From NCBI GenBank assembly GCA_024509875.1, contig JAMPIV010013726.1, positions 124,001-188,000 on the forward strand: a stretch of 64,000 bases of DNA, written 5' to 3'. The position numbers and the translations under genes were made by a program. Every line of letters begins with the position of its first letter. Positions within the stretch are counted from its first letter, which is position 1. Of this stretch, positions 47,670-58,200 are shown one piece after another. Origin of the DNA: Oreohelix idahoensis (Eukaryota > Mollusca > Gastropoda > Stylommatophora > Oreohelicidae). The notes below the pieces were generated by a model. The model saw nothing but the letters and a program-made list of their open reading frames with translations. It was not told the origin of the DNA and searched no databases.

Positions 47670-48098
47670 TCTTCCCTTGGCTTTTCTTGGCTTCAGTTCT
47701 TACTATTTCTTCTACATCTTTTCTAATCAGCTGCTGCAGAGTTAGTTTGAACTGGTCTAATGAATCAAGGAACTGTCTGAATTCCTCAATGTATTTATCA
47801 ACTTGTTCTTTCCATGTTTCCTTTTGGTTTTGGACTTGAAATATTTCATTTTGTTCTTGTACTTTTTCTTGGCTTTTAATTTTTATTCTTGATCTGCTGT
47901 TTCTCTCTATCAGCTCTTCTTGTTCTGCTGTTTGTTCAGTTATTTTGGTGATATCTTATTTAATTTTTTGTTGGGCTTTTTTGATGCATTCTAACATTTC
48001 CTCTGCTCTTTGAATTGCCCTTTCTACCTCTCTAGTGTTTTGTTCCCTTCTGCTGTGTTGATGTAGCTTCCTTTGTTTCCTTTGTGTGCATAGATGAC
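47670..48098 (-). pseudogene. LINE D ORF1, coiled-coil-like (minus)
   Basis: Read from 48098 on the minus strand one frame encodes a highly charged helical protein: QNTREVERAIQRAEEMLECI, a single stop (QQKIK-stop-DITKI), TEQTAEQEELIERNSRSRIK, VQNQKETWKEQVDKYIEEFR and LQQLIRKDVEEIVRTEAKKS. The composition (Glu/Lys/Gln heptad-like) fits the coiled-coil part of an ORF1 or Gag-like LINE protein. It leads directly into the region at 43198 once LINE A2 is removed. Its 5' part is missing: the GMR1-like element starts at 48099. Confidence 0.68.
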
Positions 48099-48764
48099 TG
48101 TCAGACCTAACTTATACTGTGGATTTAAATAGATTAACAACTCTATACTTGGCTCATTATCTAAGGACATGACCATAGCATAAGCTGGTTGACAATGAAT
48201 GAATCTAACACCTTTTCACAGGTATATTCCCTTTTATTAAGGACTACACACAGGGAAGCCACACACGGCTATCAATACATATGAAACGCATGTAAATATA
48301 AGAATGCCAATATCACTTGCCTAATAACAACTCAATCTATCAGTTTCCTACCCACTGATATGACGCTATTCAATGAACATTACAATGACTTTCGCTCACT
48401 GGCGAAAACCTGTACTATGATGAAGCAATACTTGATCACCATTAACTCAGCTACGACGTCCTAAGAAAATGCCACTAAATAATGCAACATCGCTCTAGAA
48501 TAATGCAATAACACCACCACGATTGAAGAAAATGGCAAATACTACAACTAGACAATCATGGCATTACACTTCCCAGCAAATGCTGACAGGGAACAAAAGG
48601 ACGACCTATCCTGGTCGCTGGCCAGAAGTAAACTGACTTTGCGCCTAAATTTGTGTCCACTTCCCATCCGCAGTCACCAGATGGCACGGGTTTTAAGTTT
48701 ATATCAATGTTGTCACTCACGGGGTAACCAACCTGATATTTCGAACATATCGCCGTGACATCCA
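48099..48764 (-). repeat. 3' LTR of the GMR1-like element
   Basis: 666 bp; on the minus strand starts TGGATGTCACGG and ends GGTCTGACA (TG...CA). The first 618 plus-strand bases match the LTR at 58415-59032 at roughly 97% by eye, with substitutions and small indels. Directly inward is the polypurine tract. Confidence 0.9.
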
Positions 48765-48785
48765 TCCCCCTCCCCCCCACCCTTT
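48765..48785 (-). other. polypurine tract
   Basis: The plus strand reads TCCCCCTCCCCCCCACCCTT, i.e. an almost uninterrupted purine run on the minus strand ending directly at the 3' LTR, as needed for plus-strand priming during reverse transcription. Confidence 0.85.
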
Positions 48786-49309
48786 ATGAAAGAAAACAAA
48801 GTTTTCTTCCACTGGAGGAGCCACGCCTAACCCCCTTCGGAGTATGGACGAACAAAATGCCATGTTAGCACCTCCTTATCTATCTAGAGAGTGCCATAGT
48901 GGTTCAACACCATTGTCGTTCATGCCTTCTCACCCTATGCACCAAACCCAATATGAGCATGAAATAAACCACCCCAGGTACTGGTAGTCGTGAAAAATAA
49001 CGACTGTCCACACCTGGTCTATCCACCACAACATATGTTATATTTTAGTTATTCCTGTCTAACCATCAACAATAGTCAATAATTGCAAAACGTATATAAT
49101 CATACAAAATATGGTTTAAGTCTACATTCAATACAATTCTATAACACATTGCCTTTATGGCATCATGACATATAAATTAAAAAGCAAGGCATAGCATAGT
49201 ACAGCATAAATATGCATTGCAAATCATTACATAATCTTTACAAGTTTACAAAATACACATATTCATATCAAAAAAGTACCCACTGTACCAACTCTCCTCA
49301 AATGCTCCT

Positions 49310-49328
49310 GTTTCCCCCCCCCCCCCCA
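49310..49328. repeat. poly-C tract
   Basis: TTTCCCCCC CCCCCCC run between the pol stop and the 3' non-coding region of the GMR1-like element. From 48786 to 49334 there is otherwise only non-coding 3' sequence of that element. Confidence 0.85.
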
Positions 49329-49334
49329 CTAACC

Positions 49335-51236
49335 TCATAATCTAGACAGGACATCCAATACAATGTTATGTACCCCCTGTATTGGTAAAATAGTGAAGTT
49401 GAACTGCTGCAGCAATAATGCCCAGCGTGTCAACTTAGCACTCGTGGATTTAGCAGACTGCAAAAATAACAATGGTTTGTGGTCTGTTTGGGGGAAGAAA
49501 TGTGCCCCCAACAGGTATCATGACAGTTTAGACACCCTCCACACAATCGCCATGCACTCTCTCTCAATCATAGAGTATCTAGTTTCTGCTGGCAATAAAT
49601 TCTGACTGACATACAACACCATATGGAGTGACCTTCCATGGTCATGCATAAGACAGACCCCAATGCCTACCGATGAAGCATTGGTGTGTAAGATCAGTGG
49701 TCTACCTAGATCTGGCAATCTCAGGATAGGTTTTTTGGAAAACAGTTTTTTAATCCTAACCAGTGCTTTTTCACATTCAGGGGCCCATTTTACTTTGTTT
49801 TGCTGACCCTTTTTGGTGAGTGCAGTAAGCGGCTCAGCCATCGTCGCAAAGTCTGGAATAAACTTGTTATAAAAATTAATTAATCCTAACAAACTCTTCA
49901 CCTGCCTCTTCGTCCTCGGCGCCTGCAACTGTAAGATTATCATCACTGTACCATCTTCAGGTTTAATGATGTTATGGCCGACAACATGGTCCAGGAAGCT
50001 CAGCTCTGCATACCCGATGGACGCTTTGCTCGGGCGAGCATTGAGTCCATGTATCTTCAGACACTTCAACACAGCGAACAGCCCGTCCACATGCTGCTCC
50101 CATGTATTGTGAAATATGCAGATATCATCGATGTATGTAATAACATCGTCTCTGTGCCCTAGTAACTTCCTCATTATTCTCACGAAGGTAGCGGGTGCAT
50201 TGACTAACCCGAAACACATATAATTAAACTGAAATAGACCTCTTGGAGTTGCAAACGCCATCAGTGGTTTTGCAACCTCAGATAATGGCACCTGACAGTA
50301 TCCCCTTGCTAAATCTAACTTACTAAAAAATCTAGCATGGGAGAGCTTGGTCAGAAGCTCCTCCTGGTTCGGCATAGGCTCTGCGTCGACTACCGTTACA
50401 CTATTGAGCTTACGAAAATCAATACAAACGCGGAGCGATCCGTTCTTTTTCTTAACTACGACAATTGGTAAAGGATATGCGGATTCGGAGGGCACGAGGA
50501 TGTCCAGCCGAACTCTATCGTCAATCTCCTTCTCGATCGCTGCCTTATAATATAGCGGCAATGGGTATGGTTTAATTCTAATCAGCTGGTTATCAGTTAG
50601 AGCTAAATCATGGACTATTAGATCCGTCTTTCCAGGCAGATCCATAAGCACGTCACTGAAGTCCCTCAAGATTGCCTCCACCTGAGCCCTCTGCCCGTCG
50701 GTTAAGTCCGTACACACTGACACATCTTCCCATGATTTGGAGGGAGCTAGCGGCACAAGAGACAGCTGTAAGTTTCCATCGTCACAGCTATCTTCGCTAT
50801 TGTCTACCACCACTGCCGCCAATACCTCCGACTGCCGTGAACCAACTATGTCAACCACCGAGGATAGCTTGTGCGGGCGCTCCATGTATGGCTTGAGCAT
50901 GTTAACGTGGAACACCTTCTCTTTCTTCCTAACTTCTACAACATGATCGACATCGGTTATCTTCTTTAGCACCCGAAATGGACCTTGCAATGAGATGCTT
51001 AACCTGTCTTCCTTCATAGGTAAAAGCAACCACGCTTTGTCTCCTGGCCGAAATGATATTAGTCTAGTACCCTGGTTTGCGTACCGGCGGTACTGAATAC
51101 CCGCCTGGGTCAAGTTCTCCCGTGCTAATGCACACGACCTAACTATCCTCTCACGTAAATGCACAACATAATCATATGCAGACACAACCGATCCATCTGT
51201 GAGCTTACCTACCAACCAGTCTTTTAGGACGTGCAT
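49335..51236 (-). pseudogene. GMR1-like pol: integrase C-terminus, RT and RNase H
   Basis: A 572-residue frame (51236-49518) starts in the integrase C-terminal part: basic stretch, FRPGDKAWLLLPMKE, then the GPF/Y module GPFRVLKKITDVDHVVEVRK ... VFHVNMLKPY. RT follows at about residue 225: LVPSESAYPLPIVVVKKKNG, RVCIDFRKLNSVTV, FFSKLDLARGYCQVPL (motif A Asp), YMCFGLVNAPATF (B) and VITYIDDICIF (YIDD box). RNase H starts near 505 with LILHTNASSVGIGVCL, where Asp of the usual TDAS is Asn. A TGA at 49518 interrupts it; the same frame continues QTDHKPLLFLQSAK and ends VLDVLSRL at about 49335. It is continuous with the integrase upstream. Confidence 0.92.
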
Positions 51237-52004
51237 CGGTCCCCTAGGGCTTGCCCATACAGCAACTCAAAAGGCGAGAAGCCCATACTCTGGTGCGGGG
51301 CTTCCCTGTACGCAAACAGCACTGCCAGAAGAAATCTATCCCAATCTTGAGAAAATTCGGCAGTCACTTTTGCCAACATGTGTTTTAGTGCACCATTTAG
51401 GCGTTCGCAAACCCCGTTCGCCTGCGGGTGGTAGGGAGGGGTACGATTGCGAAATCCCCAGCAACCTCGTGACCTCCGACATCTCCCTTGAAATAAACCT
51501 AGTACCCCTGTCTGAGAGCACACACTCTGGGAAACCAAATAGGCTGTATAATAGCCGTAATGCTTCAGCTACTGCTTGTGAGGTGATCGACCGCATGGGC
51601 ACCGCCTCCGGCCACCTCGTGCACAAATCAACCATCGTGAGGATGAAACAAAATCCCCTATCTGACATTATGGATAACGTTCCTATTATATTGACTGCTA
51701 CCTTCTGGAATGGGTGCAGGGACAAGTCTACTGCCTGCACTGGAGCCTTTGGTGATCGATCCTTATGAGCCATCTGTTGACACACGGTACACGACTGGCA
51801 ATACATCTTTATGTCGGAATTGCATGCTGGCCAATAAAATTGCGAGAGAACTCTGTATCGAGTCCTAGCCACTCCCATATGACTAGCATGAGCTACCTCT
51901 AATACTTTCGCTCTCCACTTGCTTGGTACCACCACCTGCCACAGGAGATGCTGTTGTTGTTTCTGAAAACACCGGGTCAATATTTGGTACTTACACTCGA
52001 ACCA
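51224..52004 (-). pseudogene. GMR1-like integrase catalytic region
   Basis: Minus strand: VVVPSKWRAKVLEVAHASHM, GVARTRYRVLSQFYWPACNS and YCQSCTVCQQ form the HHCC zinc-binding domain. The catalytic core follows: PFQKVAVNIIGTL has Asn where the first catalytic Asp (usually D-I/V-x-G) is expected; ECVLSDRGTRFIS carries the second Asp; after a frameshift near 51420-51480, PPYHPQANGVCERLNGALKH carries the Glu. Then DWDRFLLAVLFAYREAPHQS and FSPFELLYGQ. It runs into the pol ORF at 51236 by one more frame change. The Asp to Asn change alone would abolish strand transfer. Confidence 0.9.
51993..52004. repeat. target-site duplication, left copy (LINE E)
   Basis: ACACTCGAACCA, repeated exactly at 53136-53147. 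Confidence 0.93.
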
Positions 52005-53135
52005 CGTAGATTTTGAAAAGGCTTTTGACAGCATACATAGGGACAGTTTATGGAAAATACTGAGGGCTTATGGAATTCCAAGCTGCATAGTGTCAATTAT
52101 AAAAAGCCTCTATGCCAACTTTACGTGTAGTGTTGGGCAGAGCAACCTAACCTTTGAGATGAAGACAGGAGTACGACAGGGATGCCCCTTGTCAACCACT
52201 CTATTTTTAACAGTCATAGACTGGGTGATGCGCCAGACAACAGAGGGCAATCCAAGAGGAATAAGATGGACAACATTTTCTACATTGGAAGATCTGGAAT
52301 ATGCAGATGACATTGCACTACTAGCACATTCACATCAACACATCCAGGAAAAAACGGATAGACTTAACAAGTTCAGCCAGCAGGTGGGCTTGAACATAAA
52401 TTTAAAGAAGTCTGAGGTCATGACGCTCAATGTGAGCAACCCTGAGCCCATATCAGTAAGGAATCAGCAATTGGTACAGACAGATACCTTCACATACCTA
52501 GGAAGCATAGTAACACCAGACGGCGGGGCAGGCAAAGACATCAACATCAGAATGAATAAGGCAAGAACAGCCTTCTTTAGCCTAAACAACATCTGGAAGT
52601 CCTCCCAATACAGCACAAGCACAAAATTAAGATTATATCAGAGCTGTGTGCTTTCTGTGCTTCTCTATGGTGCGGAATGCTGGAGAGTTACAGAGAAGGA
52701 AATGTCGAAATTGTCCTCCTTTCACACAACATGCCTAAGAAAAATTCACCGAATCTTTTGGCCGAATACCATCACTAACCAAGATCTGCTTACTCGTAGC
52801 AAGCAAGAGGACATGCACACCATCATAGCTGGCAGACGCTGGAGCTGGGTTGGTCATGTCCTCAGAAGAGACCCTGATGCCATCACAAGAACAGCTATGC
52901 TTTGGACCCCTGAAGGAAAACGAAAAAGAGGCCGACCAAAAACAACCTGGCGGAGGACTGTGGAGGCTGAGATGCAGGGAATGAACCAGATTTGGGGCAC
53001 TGTACGAAGGATGGCCACCGACCGAGCAAAGTGGAATCAATTTGTTGTTGCCCTACAAGACGCCACTAGGCGTGATGGCCACTGACTGCTTTGACGGTCG
53101 GCGGCTAAGGATCAAAGAAGAAGAAGAAGAAGAAG
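52005..53135 (+). mobile_element. LINE E, 5'-truncated copy in the GMR1-like integrase
   Basis: 1131 bp bracketed by exact 12-bp duplications, ending in (GAA)n (GAAGAAGAAGAAGAAGAAG). Removing it joins SHHWFE to CKYQILTRC in the integrase. It starts exactly in RT motif A (VDFEKAFDSIHRDSLWKILR), so it is strongly 5'-truncated. The same LINE family left the remnants at 24156-25885 and 40441-41148. Confidence 0.94.
52008..53085 (+). pseudogene. LINE E reverse transcriptase C-terminal two-thirds, intact frame
   Basis: One uninterrupted frame of about 359 codons from the truncation point to TGA at 53083. Motifs: VDFEKAFDSIHRDSLWKIL, TGVRQGCPLSTTLFLTVIDW, LEDLEYADDIALLAHS (YADD), NLKKSEVMTLN, FTYLGSIVTPDGGAGKDINI, SVLLYGAECWRVTEKEMSKL, RRWSWVGHVLRRDPDAITRT and GRPKTTWRRTVEAEM. 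There is no start codon context of its own before 52090. The lack of any lesion shows this is the youngest LINE in the window. Confidence 0.92.
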
Positions 53136-53147
53136 ACACTCGAACCA
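53136..53147. repeat. target-site duplication, right copy (LINE E)
   Basis: Exact second copy of ACACTCGAACCA. Confidence 0.93.
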
Positions 53148-53700
53148 GTGATGGGACGTTTTGGTCCGTTTAGCTTCTACTGTCTTTGCCAGCTCAAACA
53201 GTCTCAGTAATGTCCTGTCTGCCCTCTGCTCCTCTGCGAAGTCCCCAACAAACACGTCTCCCACCCCAGGAATCCCATCTACTGGCGAAGTGACTCCAGT
53301 GGTTTCTGAAGTATCTTGCTCTTTCTCTGACCTTGCTTGTACCCTGGTCAGCATCGCATTAGCCACTAAATTCCTATTATTTTCCCACTCGCAGATATCC
53401 GATGGTGTGCACGTCTGAACCCCACGTACGTTACCAACAATCACGTCTGCTACCAGTTCATTGAAGACATATGCGTGCACCCTCCCTGTTAAGAAAGGGG
53501 TGTCAATATCCACAATGGCTATGGGTAATATTTCACATTACCCCAAAATGTGATGCACATCACTGTCTTTCCTGTCAAGCATGACTCATCAATGCAGGAG
53601 CGGCGTACCCCTATGGTGGTCCCTAAGTATGGACACCTGCTTCGACTGCACCAACCCCGAACACAGCTCGAGTTTCCCACCTTCATCTAGGGAAGACAGA
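53148..53700 (-). pseudogene. GMR1-like protease region and linker to integrase
   Basis: The minus strand near 53625-53540 encodes GTTIGVRRSCIDESCLTGKT and WGNVKYYP, and 53513-53148 encodes IDTPFLTGRVHAYVFNELVA-DVIVGNV, typical of the flap and C-terminal parts of a retropepsin-like protease (…TG.V.A..F..L..DVI+GN+). The catalytic Asp-Thr/Ser-Gly triad is not found where expected just before GTTIGV; the reading is broken there (ILRD/HHRGTP), so a small deletion may have removed it. A Glu/Thr-rich linker follows up to the integrase. Confidence 0.68.
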
Positions 53701-54900
53701 CAAGGTAGAGTATGGCCGCAAATCAGGAAAGGTTTTCCATCAGGTACAAATAATTGTCTGCACCCCTCGCAATCTTCTTTATTGATAGTATCTAAAACAT
53801 ATGCTGCATTAGCCCTCTCTAGTACCATGGGGCACAACCAGGCTATATGGCCTGTGCTCCCCCACATGTGGCAAATAATATCTTTCTTTTCCTTGTTGGG
53901 ACTATGGTTTGGTGAGAAGCGCGTATCGGAGTCCAACCCATGACTGTCTGATGACCCACTTCTGTGTTTGGACTCCTTTCCTTTATAAAACCCTTTGCCC
54001 TTATATTGAGAGCCCTGGAATCGTACTTGCTTCCACGCTTGCAGCCCCTCTCCATCACTATCACTTCCTGACTGCCGGTTATTCCATCTTGGTTGGAACT
54101 CCCAAAATGGTTTAAAGTTCTTATAACCCCTCTACCTGACTGATATGAACGGGGTGACCTATCAAATCTAGATCTCGTTGACCTGTCGGCGCTATCTACC
54201 CGATGTTGCCATGGCTGGCGCTGTATTTTGCCGATGCCAGCAACTAAAGCGTCAGACAGACCAGACTTCTGGATGGGTTTTCCCGGGTGGGCAAGGACAT
54301 AATGATGCCCCAACTGGGCCATGGTCTCAGTGTCCTTCAGTTGACGTTCCTGAAAGAATGCAACCAACTCATTGGAACACGAGGACAACACTTTGTCCCG
54401 TAACACCATGTCTAGCAAGCCATTAAAGTCCTTAGGAATTCCCTCCATCTCAATCCATCTGTTAAGAAGTTTGATCTTCGAGATAAAGTCCTCGAAGTCT
54501 TGGTCAGCGCTTGGCATTGCATTTCTAAAACGCGTCCAGTAGCCGCCAGCAGTCAGACGGAACTTCCGGAGTAATCTCTCCTTTACTTTATCGTAATCTG
54601 TCCTCTCCTCTAGCGGGAGGCTATAGAAAGTCTCCATCGCCGGCCCCACTAGCAGCTGATCTCTGTCAGCCTTATAGGCCACGCATTCGGCCTCGAATCT
54701 TTCATGGAAAAAATCTAAGCTGTCAATTTTATCATTAAAATTCGGCAGACGCAGCCTAAAAGGACGATGAGACCCACCAGGAGTCGAGTTCTGACCACTC
54801 GCACCCACTTCCAGTTTCTTCAACCGTATTTCTTTTTCTAACCTCATTCTCTCCTTCTCTAATTCAAATTCTCTTTCTACCTTATTTTCTTAAAATTCTC
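53600..54900 (-). pseudogene. GMR1-like gag with SCAN-like capsid domain
   Basis: A 334-residue frame (54847-53843), preceded by a charged helical region. Capsid N-terminal text: RPFRLRLPNFNDKIDSLDFF, HERFEAECVAYKADRDQLLV and YSLPLEERTDYDKVKERLLR. From about residue 115 a SCAN-like domain: WTRFRNAMPSADQDFEDFIS, KIKLLNRWIEMEGIPKDF, GLLDMVLRDKVLSSCSNELV and AFFQERQLKDTETMAQLGHH. An arginine-rich segment and then, in another frame, a degenerate zinc knuckle ICHMWGSTGHIAWLC (Cys-x2-Trp instead of Cys-x2-Cys) follow. Gag of GMR1-like elements has been proposed as the ancestor of the vertebrate SCAN domain. Confidence 0.87.
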
Positions 54901-55156
54901 TCTCTATCTTCTTTTCTTGCAATTCGAATTCTCTTCTCTTGAGCTCTAATTCTTCAGCTCGAACCTCTCTCTTCCGCTTCTGCTTCTCAATCTTTTCCTT
55001 CACTTCCTTCTCCTCCTTCTCTTTCTTTTCCTTCTCCAAAGCTTTTTGGTTCTCAACTGAATAAAATTTGGCTTCAGGAAAATCCATCAGTTCTTTCTGT
55101 GTGTACCCACATTCCTTGCCTATCTGAATGAAAGCCTGTAGATCCATGGTGTACAC
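54890..55156 (-). pseudogene. gag N-terminal coiled-coil region
   Basis: Minus-strand frame of 88 residues beginning MYTMDLQAFIQIGKECGYTQ and KELMDFPEAKFYSVENQKAL, then a Lys/Glu-rich helix (EKEKKEKEEKEVKEKIEKQK). A stop at 54890 separates it from the rest of gag (EREF-stop, then ENKVEREFELEKERMRLEKE). The short N-terminal motif TQKELMDF-P resembles a SAP/gag leader often seen in this Gag group. The start Met at 55156 or 55144 fits the beginning of gag. Confidence 0.8.
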
Positions 55157-55202
55157 TCACTTACTTACTTAGTCGTTCCCCTTCTACCGTGAAGTGTAGA
55201 GG
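55155..55202 (-). mobile_element. very short LINE A 3'-end fragment
   Basis: CACTTACTTACTTAGTCGTT, CCCCTTCTACCGTGAAGTG: the last ~40 bases of LINE A (compare 8367-8410), minus strand, directly upstream of the gag start. Consistent with an extremely 5'-truncated insertion. Confidence 0.75.
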
Positions 55203-58200
55203 TAAACACACAGAGGTACACTCACAATACTCACTATTCTCACTTGCTATAGATTTTTACTATGCAACTACTCACTCGTATGTACTGTAAGTACTTTACT
55301 TATATCACCATACAACTCTCTTATAGTATAAATATAATCTTACTTTGCCACCTGGCTACTGTCTCATTACTCTGATACTTTGGTCTTTCCGACCACTTAG
55401 TCTCTGTGAAAAACTCAAAGACCTTTACAATAGTCGATAGTTGTACCACAACAGCTGATGATACTTACTGGTGCTATGACACCACTATACCAACTTGACA
55501 ATAAATCAGCTCTTACTCCAAAGTCTGGTACATGCACTCACACTAGTGCTATACTCAGATAATACTTTAATTATTACAAATCTGTCTTACATCAATGTTT
55601 CTATTGGCAAAATGAGCACTACACAGATGAAAGAAAACACGCACTACACACTACGAAAACAAAAATCCCAGTCATGAAGAATAAGATTATAGACAAAGTA
55701 GCACAGAAGTAGATTAATATATACACTGCGTGACTGCACGCATACGAATACAAGGCATACCATTAAACGTATTTACAAGATAGCAAGATGGAACGAGAGA
55801 ACACACCACTTAAACACGACAACAGAATTACTGAATGTGCACAACAATGTAAATACAAACTACACAAATACGCCTAACACCAACAGGGCTTGGAATTTTA
55901 AGTAGGGCAGTCACAGGAAAACCATCTGCCTTACTCCACCACTAAACATACACAGCCACCCCCTATAAAGAAATCAGTCTAATCCACTCTTTTCCCACAA
56001 GTAGGCCAAGAATGAATTAAACTCGCCACCCTTCCACCCTTGAACACACCATTATACAATTACACAATAGACTAAACAACAACTACACTCAACAATGAAG
56101 TACTGAAATCTATCTCCTTCAATGGGTACCAACAAATCACTCCCATCAAAATAAACTAAAGAACATATAACTAATAATACCATAATAACACCTCAATGCT
56201 TCACATTGTAAATAAATAATAACAAAGATCCCCCGTAATAAGAAATAGAGTGCAAGATCCCACTTAACTAACTACCACCATATACCATGAAACTAAGTTC
56301 TACGAGGAAAATAGGGAGAACGAACAGAACAAAATGAAAGGAAAACAACAACAAATCAATAAGCAAGATTTAAGAAGCAGATAAAGAAACAGAACTATCC
56401 TATGCTACAAGATCAGACTGTACGATAAAGAGTATCAGATTGAAAGACAGAGAAGAAAATTTAGAATTCAGAGGAAAAACAAGGAATATCAATATAGGAT
56501 ATCATACAGCAATTACAAACAAAACTTAACTGCCGGTCCAGCGACGCTTGTCCAAGAAGCTCTTCAGCATAGATGATCCAAGATGTAGACCAACAAACCA
56601 AACACCACACTTGACGTAAAGTTCCAAAACAACTATTCTCCACTGTGGTATCGAATATCCTGACAGAATATCCAGAATACAGTTCAGCAAACCAGACTTC
56701 TACGTAAGTCTGTGTGCCAGCATACACAATATTGTCCTTTGGCATGGTACTCCAACAAATATCGATAAGTATGCACTGTTCTATTCGGTGCTAATACATC
56801 ACTGTCCCCAATAGACCACCGACTGTATACTCAAATGAAAGTCTCGATAAGCAGTTAATCTCGTCTGTCTATCTGATAGATGACATAAGTACAGTTCGTT
56901 TTGTCACACCGCTTCAGGGAACCAGCAGACTTCAAGGTAAAGTACTCCAAAACCACCCAGGTCAGCAGGCTTAACTCCTCAATGGTATTCACCCACTGGA
57001 TGGGCACATCAGTGTAGTAAGGTCACATCAGAGGAATGACAGCATGACTTGAACCCGACAGCACTTGGCAAAACTCACGGGAGGTAACGTACCCAGGTGG
57101 GTAGAGCAGTATGTGAGATGACACTACTGTGGATAGGCTATCAGAACACGATATCAAGTCCCAACCTACTCTGGTTGCATAGATCTAGATCATCATCCAG
57201 ATACGAGGAGCAACACACACCCTGGGATGCCGCCAACACTATAGACACTACCTATACCACCAAATATAGACGATCTAATCTCCTCTGCCAACACACACAG
57301 TTTGGCACCAGAGCCCGAGATCTAATCTCTGCCGTTACACACAGTAGGCACCGGGGCCCATCTAATACTGAACTCAAACACTTTATCTCCACTGCTCCAC
57401 CTGGATCACTAACTGCGACACAACACAAACTTGCAGTATGACAAACTGACACGCCAGATGTAAGCTATCACTTAATCCTAACACGTGGGAGCCGCGCTGG
57501 TGTAATGGCTACAACGTTGTACTGGCGACCAGGTGTTCATGGTTCAAACCCGGCCGTCGGCGTTTGAAGAAATGTTTACGACCGGAAATTTGACTGAATA
57601 ATCTGAACGGCTCCTGCACATAAATCCCGTGTGCATGGGAAGGAGCGAAGCTCCTGACCGGGTTGGAATGAAAGTCCACTGACCCCCCAGCCTCGCAATG
57701 ACATGTCATTGGGCCGAAAGAGCTGGAAAGCTCGAGTGCCGCTGGTTATAAAAAAAAAAAATCCTAACACGTTTGACACGCATTCTACTAGAACTTGCCA
57801 CTGTAGCACCAAAATTAACTTGCAACACGATGACAAACACACTGTCCAACAATCTCTGAATCTGAAAAATACCACTGTTGGCTAACTAGGTCACTGCGTT
57901 ATCGAGGGCACTCGATCGTAAACAGTTCACTATTACATACTGACCAACACACTGACTTGACACTGGACAACCAAAAATAACTCACTATCGTGCCTATATC
58001 CCAGAAAACGTCAACACACTGCGACTAAAGCCTTCTAACACCCTGTGTGTATCCTAACTTCTGGCCTGTATAACGAAAACATAGGCACTACGGCCATTAC
58101 AAAAAACGGACAAGAGCTACCAGTAATCAAATATCATATAACACTGTAAAATACCGGCCCACAGCCTTTAAGCTCACCACAAAATCGGACGAGACCTCCA

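Noticed and set aside
49518..51236. Ty1/copia retrotransposon
   Set aside because: Gene order is copia-like, but RT, RNase H and the integrase GPF/Y module are gypsy-type.
57097..57441. 114-codon ORF in the GMR1-like leader
   Set aside because: No domain and no frame continuity with gag; other frames in the leader are similarly open by chance.
57487..57570. tRNA gene
   Set aside because: Same reasoning: SINE head with 13-bp duplications and poly-A end.
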